The notes beneath the pieces were generated by a model that was not told the origin of the DNA, did no database searches, and worked only from the letters and a program-made list of their open reading frames with translations. Below, piece by piece: positions 55,322 through 64,000 of a stretch of DNA of 64,000 nucleotides (position 1 is its first letter; every line of letters begins with the position of its first letter). The DNA lies in assembly GCA_009777475.1 (NCBI GenBank), contig WRLU01000003.1, positions 1-64,000 of the forward strand, in the 5' to 3' direction. The stretch comes from Oscillospiraceae bacterium. Lineage in GTDB: Bacteria > Bacillota > Clostridia > Oscillospirales > UBA929. A program made the translations under genes and the position numbers.

Positions 55322-57358
55322 TTATTTTACCTTTACCTTCTTGGCCTTGGTCCAGCTACTGAAGAGTTGCTTGTTGTCTGAGTGGCGGCGGAAGGAACGC
55401 ACCTGAATCCAGCGATTCCTTTTTCTGGGGAGTTTTTTGATGCTGGCACTCAGCTTAGTGCTGGCCTTGAGGTTTTTTGCTTTCTTCATGTTTTTTGTTG
55501 CGGCGTGGCGGACCTGATATCCGTCTACCCTGTTGCTATCGCCGTTCCTATAGGTAACGGTGGCTTGTTTTTTCTTCTTGCTGCTGGTTTTTACAGTCTT
55601 GGGGGCCTTGGGCCTTTTAGCTGTCCATACAGCGTGAAGGGTGATCGGGCCGTTAACCGTGATGCTCTTTCTGTTTGTATGAACAACCCTGCCAGTTGCG
55701 CTTGTGGCCCAGCCTTTGAAATCCCAGCCTGCTCTGGTGAAAGCGTTGGCTTTAAGTGCCTGGGCCGTGCCCGGCAGGAAGTCCTGGGCTGTCATGGATC
55801 CACTGCCCTTGTTGGCGCGGAAGGTTACCTTAACCGGGTTAATCTGGGTCCAGCGGGCGTACAGGGTGGTGCTGTGTGTTGTAGCCCGGCTGGAGGCAAA
55901 GTTCCAGGCACTGCCGCCTGTGCGGGCGGTGAACCATCCGGCAAACCTAAAGCCGGGGCGAGTCGGGTCGGCAGGCTTGCTTACCAGGCCGTCAACTCCG
56001 GTATTGCGTTTTGCCACGGAACTTCCGCCGTTACTGTCAAAGGTTACGCTGGGAAGCTCGTTGGAAAGGTAGATTCTTCTGATGCCAACGCTTCCGTTTG
56101 TGCGGAAATGGAAGCCGACCTCATTATAGTCTCCTATTGCGATAGGACCTTTTCCCCACGCCTGTGAGTCGAACACAAAAATCTGGTTGCTGCCGGTAAC
56201 TGTCTGGCCGCTGTCTGCCGAGCCGATATTGGGTAGGACAAACTGGGCATTCTGGTCCCCCGGATTTGGCGGCTGATATCCAAAGTCAAATCCAATTCCC
56301 TCGCCGCCAAGCATAGGGGCAAAAACATCCTTGGCAGAGGCACTGCCCTCAATGATAAAGTACCGGTAGCTTCTTAAAACGCTAATAGGGGCAACCGCAC
56401 GATTGGGGCCAACCCCTATGACCTTGCCGCCTGGGCAGTGGGTCGCGACACCCTTGTTGTTGGTAATGGTAAGAGTGCCGTTGCTTCTTGAATATGACCC
56501 GCCCTCGTCGGTTAGTTCGGCACTACCGAACATCACCTTGTCGTCATGCTGGTATTGATCAGCTGCGCCCCTGCGCAGGGAGTAGGCTGCATCAAAAACA
56601 GTATATGTCTGACCCTGGGCGGGAAGGGTGTTGGTCAGATAAAAGTCGCGGATATAAAATTCCCCGGGCAATCTGAGCATCAAGCGGAGAGGATCCAGGA
56701 AGTCATCATCAAATGTCCACGCAACAGTACGCCAGCCGTTGCCCAGCTCTGCCTGCGCACACTTTTCCCAGTAGGCCTGGAAGTTCTGGCCCTTAATCGT
56801 ACCTCCTGAGCCATCAACGGTAAGGCCAATCCTTGCAGTATCGCCCTTGAAGGTCATAACAAGGTATTGGTAGTTATTGGGGAAATTACTTTCTGGGAAA
56901 CCCGAAAAAGCACCGCCGTTTGCGGCACGCCCTACCTCATTGTCCTCCTCGTACCTTTCCATTGCGAGGTTATAGAAAAAGTCTTTTGAGTTTTCCAGCT
57001 TAAGCACTTTTTCGCCGTTGGGGCCTTCATTGACCATTGAGTATATGGCCTGATCACCTTCAGGGGTGAGCTTAGACTGGTCAGGAATATTGTAGCGGTT
57101 GTATTCCTTGTTGTTGTCGGGGTGATCGAGCCCATAAGGCTTGGTGGGATCAACCGGGCGGTTGAACACATAGCTGTAGCCAGCGCCATTGTCATCTTGC
57201 ACCTTTGAGGTGTACTGGCTGCTGAAGTCGAAGATCACGAAGTCGTCAAGGCTGTGTGACGGTGGTGCCGCCATTGCCATAGGCAACAGGGTAAGCAGCA
57301 TGGTAAGTGCCATGGCAATTGAAAGCGCGCGCTTGGTATGTTTTGCTGTGTTTCTCAT
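55322..57358 (-). CDS. Secreted protein with InlB_B repeats and basic FN3-like C-terminus
   Basis: Start MRNTAKHTKRALSIAMALTMLLTLLPMAMA; VTFDSNGGSSVAKRNTG...GFRFAGWFTARTGGSAW...LYARW; VDGYQVRHAATKNMKKAK. Confidence 0.88.
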   Translation of the reverse strand: MRNTAKHTKRALSIAMALTMLLTLLPMAMAAPPSHSLDDFVIFDFSSQYTSKVQDDNGAGYSYVFNRPVDPTKPYGLDHPDNNKEYNRYNIPDQSKLTPEGDQAIYSMVNEGPNGEKVLKLENSKDFFYNLAMERYEEDNEVGRAANGGAFSGFPESNFPNNYQYLVMTFKGDTARIGLTVDGSGGTIKGQNFQAYWEKCAQAELGNGWRTVAWTFDDDFLDPLRLMLRLPGEFYIRDFYLTNTLPAQGQTYTVFDAAYSLRRGAADQYQHDDKVMFGSAELTDEGGSYSRSNGTLTITNNKGVATHCPGGKVIGVGPNRAVAPISVLRSYRYFIIEGSASAKDVFAPMLGGEGIGFDFGYQPPNPGDQNAQFVLPNIGSADSGQTVTGSNQIFVFDSQAWGKGPIAIGDYNEVGFHFRTNGSVGIRRIYLSNELPSVTFDSNGGSSVAKRNTGVDGLVSKPADPTRPGFRFAGWFTARTGGSAWNFASSRATTHSTTLYARWTQINPVKVTFRANKGSGSMTAQDFLPGTAQALKANAFTRAGWDFKGWATSATGRVVHTNRKSITVNGPITLHAVWTAKRPKAPKTVKTSSKKKKQATVTYRNGDSNRVDGYQVRHAATKNMKKAKNLKASTKLSASIKKLPRKRNRWIQVRSFRRHSDNKQLFSSWTKAKKVKVK

Positions 57359-57689
57359 AACGAGAACCTCCTTTAATTTTCCGGCAGGCAACCCTGCCTT
57401 TTTTATTTTTATAAACTCCCAGCCATTGCCTGAGCTTTTATAACACAGTTACACGAGGGCTAATCATCCTCTTTTTTCAAAGGGCTCAAAAAACAACTCC
57501 TTATCGCCCCTTCCGCATATCATGCCGCTCAATCTTCGCTTGGATGGCATTTTTTCGACTCTGCTTCATCTATAAGCTTTTCGATTACCCTTCCCATATT
57601 TTCATACGCCTCAAGCTCGTAAAGCTCCTTAAGCCCATAAAGAACCGCAAGAAATTCCAGCTTGGTCATTTCCCTATCACCCCTTCCGC

Positions 57690-60425
57690 TTACCATGCCG
57701 TCACCGTCTGCAACGCCGTTGCCGCCTTCTTGGCCGTAGCCGCCTGCCGGAACCCATAGGTTTCACCTGACACAACAGATACTCCACCCTTGACTGCAAA
57801 CGGCATGCCGTCATTCTGCATGACGCTGTTGATGCTGATGATTGTATTCGCTTTGTATTGGATGACATTTTTCTTTACGTTTATTTTATACTTAGTCGGC
57901 TTCATCTGGCTTGTGGCACGGACCTTCTTTTGTGCCGAGCCGGGGGTGAATCCGCCGGCATCCGTTGGTGCCGCCCTGTAGAAATACGTTGTTTTCAGCA
58001 TAACCGGCTTACCGTTTTTCTCGTTCTCGCCAATTGGCTTGATACAAATGCCGCCGTCTGCTTGGAATCTGCCCCAGCCGCTGGCATCAACTGTTTTGCC
58101 GGGTTTGCCATTGCCGTTCAGTGCGGCAACACCGATTTGTATGTTGGTTTTTACTGCTGTTGTACCTTTCTTTTCAGTCAGCACCCACTGACCAAATTCC
58201 CCGCCGGATGCCGCGATTTCGTAGTTGACCGCCAGCTTTGGCTTAGGCCGGGGGTTTATTGCCGGGAAAATTACTTCTGTTCCGCCCGCATTTTTGAGCT
58301 TTAGCGTCAAGCCTTTATTGAGCAACTTGGGGAATTTTGCATCGTCAAGTGCGGCTTTTACCGCCTTGTAGCCATTGCCAATGTCGAACTCGACAGGGAC
58401 AAACCCGGCTAGATCCAGGGTTTCAGTGGTAAGGTTAATTGTTGGTGTGCCGCTAGAATTGACGATGATGTCGGCGGGTGTAGTGTAGTCGATACAGCCA
58501 TCGTCACAGCTACCGGGGGCGGGCGATGGGGTTAGTGCCGGGGGTGTGGGCGTCTCGTCCGGTGCTGCCGTAGGCGCGATCGTAGGCACGGCAGTGGGTG
58601 AGGCGGAGGGCGTTGCAATGGGCTCAATGGGGTCGCCCCACGGCCAGGTCATATAAGGTGTGCGTGCCGCGGGTGCCGGAGGATCTGCCCTGTAGTAGCC
58701 TACATCCCCGGCTTGAAGAATCTGCGGGTATACGGCAGGCGGCAAAACTGCCCCTGTTTGAGTATATATTCCGTTAAAGTTAATAGTTCCGTTAAAAACC
58801 CTGATTACATTATCGCCTGGGGCAAACTCAACCTCAATAGTTGCATACCAATTGGCAGACCAGCTTTTGGTTGGAACAAGCGCAACGAAATATTCAGTTC
58901 CGTTTACGGTAACCCTGGGATTCGATGTATACTCGTTGCCAATGCCATAGTGGAATGTAAGCAAGCCGCTGCCGCCCCCGGCGACATTTACCGTGCCTTG
59001 AGCCCAGGAGCCTGTATTGTGCAGATCGCCTATGTTGCCGTTGTTGTTAGTGGCTCCGCCGGCAACTGTCCATCCCGAGGTGGAATGGTAGGATGCACCG
59101 CTGGGTGCAGTCTGGCTGATTTGGGTATTGCTCGGAGTACGGTAGTTGGCTTGAATGTTTGGCATTGGGTTAACAGGCTGTATACGCCCTTCGCTGTTGA
59201 AGCTGATTGGATCGCCGCATACGTTGCGCAGGTCACCCCTTCCGGTAAACGCCCCATTGTGGTAATACACAAACCAGTTATCTGATCCTATGGGGTACTC
59301 CACAATAGAGCCGTGGGAGGTGTTGATGGGTTCATCGAAATGCTCCCCGGCAAGACTGCCGGAAGGTGCAGGTGCAGTAACATTAGACATAACCACAATA
59401 CCATCGTACCAAAATGGTCCTAATGGGTTTTTGGAAATCATCGCCGCCATAGACGGTCCGCCATTTACCCCGCCCGCATTGTCGTTGTTATATCTGGCAT
59501 ATATGAGATAATACACACCATTGCGCTTGACCATATCGGGTCCTTCATGGTAGAGCATTCCGGCAGAGCTTCCGCCGGGAACAAGGCTAAGGGAAGAACA
59601 CGACAGACCTTGCCGCACACAGTTGGGTGTAGTGCAGTTGCTTCCATCGGTGGCAATCAGCTTGGTGTTTTCCGTATCAATAGAGGGTACTATCGGATTG
59701 CCGCCGCCGTCATAACGGAAAGTAAGCTCAGTGCCGAAGCATCTGCCGGCACCGCCCCAGTAAAGGTATGCACGGCTGTCGTCATCAATAAATATACTGG
59801 GGTCATAGCCGTGCTTGCCGCCTATTCCGTCAACCGGGCCTAAATCCGTAAACGGTCCTGCCGGGCTGTCAGGCGGGGAAACTGCTACAGCTACACGCCA
59901 GTTGTCGCCCCAGGGGTGACCTGTGGGGTGAGGGTAGAAGAAGTATACTCTCCTGTCAACCGGATTCCACACGGCATCGGGTGCCCACATAAAGGCATCG
60001 CCATTGTTCTCGGAGGGCTTGAGACCCCAGGAGAGATTGTCTGCCGCCAGAATTTCGCCGTGATCAAGCCAGTCCTGGCCGTTGTAGGACGAAAAAACGT
60101 GGTATTTATCCATGGTGTTGCAGGCATTGTTTGGGAAAACGTCCTGACTTGGGTACATCCACATACGCTCCTGCCTAACGCCGTTGCTGTAGATGAAATT
60201 GCCGTTGCTGTCTGTATCCGGGATTGTTATTACCGAGGGATCAGCAGTATAGATAAGCCCACCGTCTGCCTTTTCAACGATAATAGGGTTGGTGAATTCA
60301 GGCGGGATAGGATCACCGGGGCTTGTCGGCAACGAGCTTCCCCCGGATGCCGCAGGAAGCAGCAGACTAAGAAAACAAAGTGCCGCAATTATGGATATTT
60401 TACGCTTAGCTTTAATCCTGAACAT
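57690..60425 (-). CDS. Secreted glycoside hydrolase (GH43-like) with CBM6-like domain and shared C-terminal module
   Basis: FTNPIIVEKADGGLIYTADPSVI, WAPDAVWNPVDRRVYFFYPHP, GGKHGYDPSIFIDDDSRAYLYWGG; CBM-like SGWTVAGGATNNNG...VTVNGTEYF; C-terminal WVLTEKKGTTAVKTNIQIGVA...KTTYFYRAAP. Confidence 0.85.
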   Translation of the reverse strand: MFRIKAKRKISIIAALCFLSLLLPAASGGSSLPTSPGDPIPPEFTNPIIVEKADGGLIYTADPSVITIPDTDSNGNFIYSNGVRQERMWMYPSQDVFPNNACNTMDKYHVFSSYNGQDWLDHGEILAADNLSWGLKPSENNGDAFMWAPDAVWNPVDRRVYFFYPHPTGHPWGDNWRVAVAVSPPDSPAGPFTDLGPVDGIGGKHGYDPSIFIDDDSRAYLYWGGAGRCFGTELTFRYDGGGNPIVPSIDTENTKLIATDGSNCTTPNCVRQGLSCSSLSLVPGGSSAGMLYHEGPDMVKRNGVYYLIYARYNNDNAGGVNGGPSMAAMISKNPLGPFWYDGIVVMSNVTAPAPSGSLAGEHFDEPINTSHGSIVEYPIGSDNWFVYYHNGAFTGRGDLRNVCGDPISFNSEGRIQPVNPMPNIQANYRTPSNTQISQTAPSGASYHSTSGWTVAGGATNNNGNIGDLHNTGSWAQGTVNVAGGGSGLLTFHYGIGNEYTSNPRVTVNGTEYFVALVPTKSWSANWYATIEVEFAPGDNVIRVFNGTINFNGIYTQTGAVLPPAVYPQILQAGDVGYYRADPPAPAARTPYMTWPWGDPIEPIATPSASPTAVPTIAPTAAPDETPTPPALTPSPAPGSCDDGCIDYTTPADIIVNSSGTPTINLTTETLDLAGFVPVEFDIGNGYKAVKAALDDAKFPKLLNKGLTLKLKNAGGTEVIFPAINPRPKPKLAVNYEIAASGGEFGQWVLTEKKGTTAVKTNIQIGVAALNGNGKPGKTVDASGWGRFQADGGICIKPIGENEKNGKPVMLKTTYFYRAAPTDAGGFTPGSAQKKVRATSQMKPTKYKINVKKNVIQYKANTIISINSVMQNDGMPFAVKGGVSVVSGETYGFRQAATAKKAATALQTVTAW

Positions 60426-60461
60426 ACGCTACTTCCTCCTTTTTTAGATGCCGGATTGCCC

Positions 60462-63386
60462 TCAGCGCACCCGCACTTTCTTCGCTTTGCTCCATTTTTT
60501 ACTAAACACCCGGGTGCCATTTGAGCTGTCACGGTACGAACGCACCTGTACCCATGTATTTTTCCTTGAAGCAAGCTTCTTAATGGTTGCCTTTGTCGTT
60601 GCTGCCCTTTTAATTGTGGTGATCTTGGCACCCTTTTTCATATTTTTTGCCGGAGAATGCCGTACCTGATAGCCGCTGACATTGGAAACCCTCTTGAATG
60701 TAACGGCAACCTGTCTTTTCTTTGAGCTTTTAAGCTTGAGGCTACCCGGTGCAGATGGGGCATTTGCTTTCCAAACCGCGTGGAGGGTGATAGTAGCGTT
60801 GGGTGCGGCCAGATTGGATACTCTCTCTTTGTCCTTGTATTTTCTGTTGCCCTTGCTCGTGAGTGCCCAGCCATCGAATTTATAGCCTGTACGTTTAAGG
60901 GAGGTGGGCTTGGCATTTAGCGCGGTGGAAACACCCCGGGTAATTTTTTGATCCGCCATCGACCCGGAGCCGCCATTTCTGCTGAACCTCACGGTGTATG
61001 ACTGCGGCGGTGGGGAACTGCTTGGCGGCGGAGATGAAACGGAGGTTTGCTTCCAGACAGCATACAGGGTGACGTCTTTGTTAAAGAAAGGGGCCGAATC
61101 ACTGAAGGTAACCGCATGCTGATCAGTATATTTCACCGCACCGGTCGCGGATTCCGCCCAGCCCTCAAATGTATGCCCGGTTCTTGAGAAGGTGTTCCGC
61201 CTCAGCCCTTGCGCGGCCCCATCCACAAATGTCTGATCCGTCATGGTGCCGCTGGTGCCGCCGTTGATGTTGAAGGAAACGGTCCAGCTGTCAAGGAGCT
61301 TCCTGGGCTCTATACCACCCGGCTTGGGCTCGCTGCTGGAAAGAACAGTGACCTCCGCGCCAAAACTGGCACGAGAAGCAATTAATCCGGTCACATCGCC
61401 ACCGGTCACGCCCTGCTTGTCATAGCCCTTGTATATAATATTTTTCAGGTATACGTCATGTATCCAGCCCACTCCGGTCCGCGATGCCGCGGGTGCGGTG
61501 CCGGCATTGGCAAAACGGGCCTGAACCTCCCAGTCAGGATGACCCCTGTGGATTGTAACGTCCTCAATCAGAACATCCCATATGGCACCCCTGGCATTCC
61601 CGGGGACAGTCGTCCAGCCCTCGGATGAGTAGATTACATTGTTTATGTCAATGATATATGGCCAGCCGTCATTCGTGCCGGTAACAGCAGTGGTATTCTT
61701 AAGCCCTACATATTCAATGTCGATGTTTTTGAAGGTAATGCCGCTAACCAAAGCGTTGTCGCTGTTTTTAATGCCTATGGCGGCCTTGTGCATCTGGTTA
61801 ACAATAGTGATGTCTTCAAATATTACATTTTTTATTTCCGCGCCATAGTCAGGGAAGGCATTGCCCTTGTTTGTTTCGGCACCAATCTCTAATGTTTGGG
61901 CAAAGTCTGACCAAATCACACAGTTGCGTACGGTAACGTCCGAGGTGCTTTTGGCATAGGCATGGTCGGTGTTGTTGTCTGCCCTGTAGTTTTTCAAAAC
62001 AATAGCATCGTCCCAGGTTCTGAGGAAGCAGTTTGTAATTTCCACATCCCTAAAGCTCTGGAGCGATATGCCATCGCTACGGTGCCGCGAAGATACAATT
62101 TTTACATTGTTGATGGTCGCACCCTCGCCCATGTGCAGTTGGATGTTCCAGGCGTTGGAGTCTAGGATGGTAATACCGTCTACAGTTACATTTTTATCGG
62201 AAACAGTCTGTATGGGAAGGACAGCAGAGCTGTCGCCGTGCTGCATATGGCCGTTTTTCCAGCTGCCGTCAATAACGCCAAAGCCGTATATGCCGCTGTT
62301 CTGCTTCAGGCCTATGCCTCCGCGGATAACCGCACCGGGCGCGATGTACCACTTGCGCCCCTCAATGTTGCTATCCTCCGCGGGAGTGTTGGGGCCTACG
62401 CTCACGGGCTTGCCAGAGTCTTTCTTGGGGATGCTGCCCGATGTCTGAGCATTGCCTTCACGGGAGGGGAGCTTATGCACATCGGAGAACATATTCAAGG
62501 TTTGGGTACTCGCCCACCATTCGGAGTAGTCATCAGCCTTCGGCCACGGCGTAGGCGTAGGATCTCCAGGACGCGCCGTTGGCTGGGTATTTGCCTGCCC
62601 GGTCGTGAGCCTGGCAGCGTAGGCCTGGCTTAGATCGTGAACCCCTGCCTCAAACACGGCATCAAAATCGCCCCGCTCGGATATGCCGTCAATATCCTCT
62701 ATGTATTTCTCCTCCGGCGGGTTGATGAAGATAGCCAGGGCCTTCGCAATGTCTTCGTCCCACTGCACAACGTACTGACCCCAGGCGGCGCCTTCGCCCC
62801 AGGCACCAGCAGCCACTGCCGTGGGGATGGTAAATTTAGTTGTCGATGTTTCGCCGGTACCGGTCACATCAACGGTATATTCGTTTTTCAGTGGAGATAC
62901 AGTTGCATTGGTGCCGGTTATTCTATTGCCGCTCTTGCCTTTAATTTCTATCTCAACATCGCCCTCATCGGCGGAAAAAATGGCAACCGGCATACGGACG
63001 CGAGGATTTGTCTCGGGATTGTTGTAGCTCATTCTCCCGGCAAGGTTGTCCCCATTCCAGATACGCGTATTGTTGACCCATACAGAGTACATTTCAATTT
63101 TTTCTCCGTTGGCCGTCAGGGTAATTTCGTCATCGTCATACACCATTGTCCGGATCGCCTTTATATCCTCCGGCTCCTGCGACGGCGCGGTAAGCTGGGT
63201 CATAGGGGCACTTTGGACTCTGACCCCTATGTCGTACGGCACGGTAAGGTCGGGTATAGTGTATGCCTCTATTTCCGCTTTGCCATCAGCCAGGACAGTG
63301 ACGCCGGCTCCGACCGGCAACAGTGCCGCCAGCATTGCAAGCACCAGGAAAAAGGATATTTTTTTAGTAAAAGCTTTATGGTCCAT
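60462..63386 (-). CDS. Secreted right-handed beta-helix glycosidase (GH28/GH49-like) with InlB_B repeats and basic FN3-like C-terminus
   Basis: KWYIAPGAVIRGGIGLKQNSGIYGFGVIDGS...VTVDGITILDSNAWNIQLH...VKIVSSRHRSDGISLQSFRDVEITNCFLRTWDDAIVLKNY; InlB_B x2; VSGYQVRHSPAKNMKKGAKI. Confidence 0.82.
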   Translation of the reverse strand: MDHKAFTKKISFFLVLAMLAALLPVGAGVTVLADGKAEIEAYTIPDLTVPYDIGVRVQSAPMTQLTAPSQEPEDIKAIRTMVYDDDEITLTANGEKIEMYSVWVNNTRIWNGDNLAGRMSYNNPETNPRVRMPVAIFSADEGDVEIEIKGKSGNRITGTNATVSPLKNEYTVDVTGTGETSTTKFTIPTAVAAGAWGEGAAWGQYVVQWDEDIAKALAIFINPPEEKYIEDIDGISERGDFDAVFEAGVHDLSQAYAARLTTGQANTQPTARPGDPTPTPWPKADDYSEWWASTQTLNMFSDVHKLPSREGNAQTSGSIPKKDSGKPVSVGPNTPAEDSNIEGRKWYIAPGAVIRGGIGLKQNSGIYGFGVIDGSWKNGHMQHGDSSAVLPIQTVSDKNVTVDGITILDSNAWNIQLHMGEGATINNVKIVSSRHRSDGISLQSFRDVEITNCFLRTWDDAIVLKNYRADNNTDHAYAKSTSDVTVRNCVIWSDFAQTLEIGAETNKGNAFPDYGAEIKNVIFEDITIVNQMHKAAIGIKNSDNALVSGITFKNIDIEYVGLKNTTAVTGTNDGWPYIIDINNVIYSSEGWTTVPGNARGAIWDVLIEDVTIHRGHPDWEVQARFANAGTAPAASRTGVGWIHDVYLKNIIYKGYDKQGVTGGDVTGLIASRASFGAEVTVLSSSEPKPGGIEPRKLLDSWTVSFNINGGTSGTMTDQTFVDGAAQGLRRNTFSRTGHTFEGWAESATGAVKYTDQHAVTFSDSAPFFNKDVTLYAVWKQTSVSSPPPSSSPPPQSYTVRFSRNGGSGSMADQKITRGVSTALNAKPTSLKRTGYKFDGWALTSKGNRKYKDKERVSNLAAPNATITLHAVWKANAPSAPGSLKLKSSKKRQVAVTFKRVSNVSGYQVRHSPAKNMKKGAKITTIKRAATTKATIKKLASRKNTWVQVRSYRDSSNGTRVFSKKWSKAKKVRVR

Positions 63387-63742
63387 GGGAAAAACCTCCT
63401 ATTTTTTTAGCGATACCCTGTCAGCGGCATCTCTCTGCACGGAAACCCTGCCCGGCTCAGGCAATCCAGAGGCTGACAGCCGTTCAAAATTTCAGTGACA
63501 CATACACTATAGCACATTAATAAAGCTTTCGCAAGGACTTTTTGCACAAAAATAAGCATTGTTTTTTGTTAATTATGACCACGATACCCATTAATGAGTG
63601 TGGCTGAGGGCGGGGGGGCGGTGAGATGGGCGGACAATCAGTCTCAATTGCGGAAATAGCTCTTGCCCAAAGCGTCCGGCGGGGCTATAATGTTGACAGG
63701 GCTAAATTTAATGCGGCAAATTTAGAGAGTGAGGGATTAACC

Positions 63743-64000
63743 TTGTATACGGTAAAGGACATATATGACGCGCTGAACGGATGGGCACCCTTTGACACGG
63801 GATACAGGAACGACATTAAAGGACTTTTGGCGGGGCGTTTTTCTTCCCCGGTAAAGCGGGTGTTTGCCTCACTGGATATAACCCCCGGGACCATCAGGGA
63901 GGCGTTAGGCATAGGGGCTCAGCTTATTGTATCGCACCATGCCCCTTTTTTGTCACCGCCGCTTCCCACAGACGGATCCCCGGCGGGGGAGGTTCTGCTG
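63743..64000 (+). CDS. NIF3-like dinuclear metal-binding protein, 3'-truncated by window end (TTG start; alternative in-frame ATG at 63626)
   Basis: LYTVKDIYDALNGWAPFDTGYRNDIKGLLAGRFSSPVKRVFASLDITPGTIREALGIGAQLIVSHHAPFL. Confidence 0.75.
   Translation, partial: MYTVKDIYDALNGWAPFDTGYRNDIKGLLAGRFSSPVKRVFASLDITPGTIREALGIGAQLIVSHHAPFLSPPLPTDGSPAGEVLL

Noticed and set aside
55382-56167. Plus-strand ORF of 261 aa
   Set aside because: Opposite strand of a clear InlB_B secreted protein gene; low-complexity translation, no domain.
62637-63410. Plus-strand ORF of 257 aa
   Set aside because: Antisense shadow of the beta-helix glycosidase gene.
1-64000. CRISPR arrays, tRNA or rRNA genes
   Set aside because: No short regularly spaced repeats, and no tRNA cloverleaf or rRNA sequence recognised on reading; a tRNAscan/Infernal run would be decisive.

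Overview
The window looks like a Gram-positive, Clostridia-like chromosome segment, judged from gene content and order (smc-rnc-plsX, trmFO, aspS, ppdK, cmk, holB plus a c-di-AMP receptor-like gene, agr-like LytTR/HPK10 genes). The backbone is interrupted by accessory modules. The most unusual region is 1-7023. It holds two cargo modules: (i) a secreted MACPF/perforin-like protein, and (ii) a Sel1-like protein, small proteins, a JAMM/MPN-domain protein and a truncated radical-SAM maturase-like ORF. Each module is preceded by the same 127-bp leader ending in a 26-bp near-palindrome, and followed by a ~190-bp copy of the 3' end of a XerC/D-like recombinase gene. In front of cargo 2 the near-palindrome occurs twice in exact inverted orientation (4057-4082 and 4224-4249). 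The pair flanks a strong sigma70-type promoter (TTGACA-N17-TAAACT) that currently points away from the cargo, which is the architecture of an invertible promoter in the OFF state. The same pattern (host gene 3' end, cargo, second copy of that 3' end) recurs at a histidine kinase gene (12942-14706). Related 3'-end duplications occur in an agr-like RR/HK locus and at a secreted metalloprotease-like gene. Three secreted effectors (MACPF, HExxH protease-like, GH43) share a ~250-aa C-terminal module, and three others share InlB_B repeats plus a cationic FN3-like tail. A 146-bp MITE-like element with terminal inverted repeats and a 9-bp target duplication lies at 27217-27362. All assignments come from reading sequence and motifs; no database search was run.
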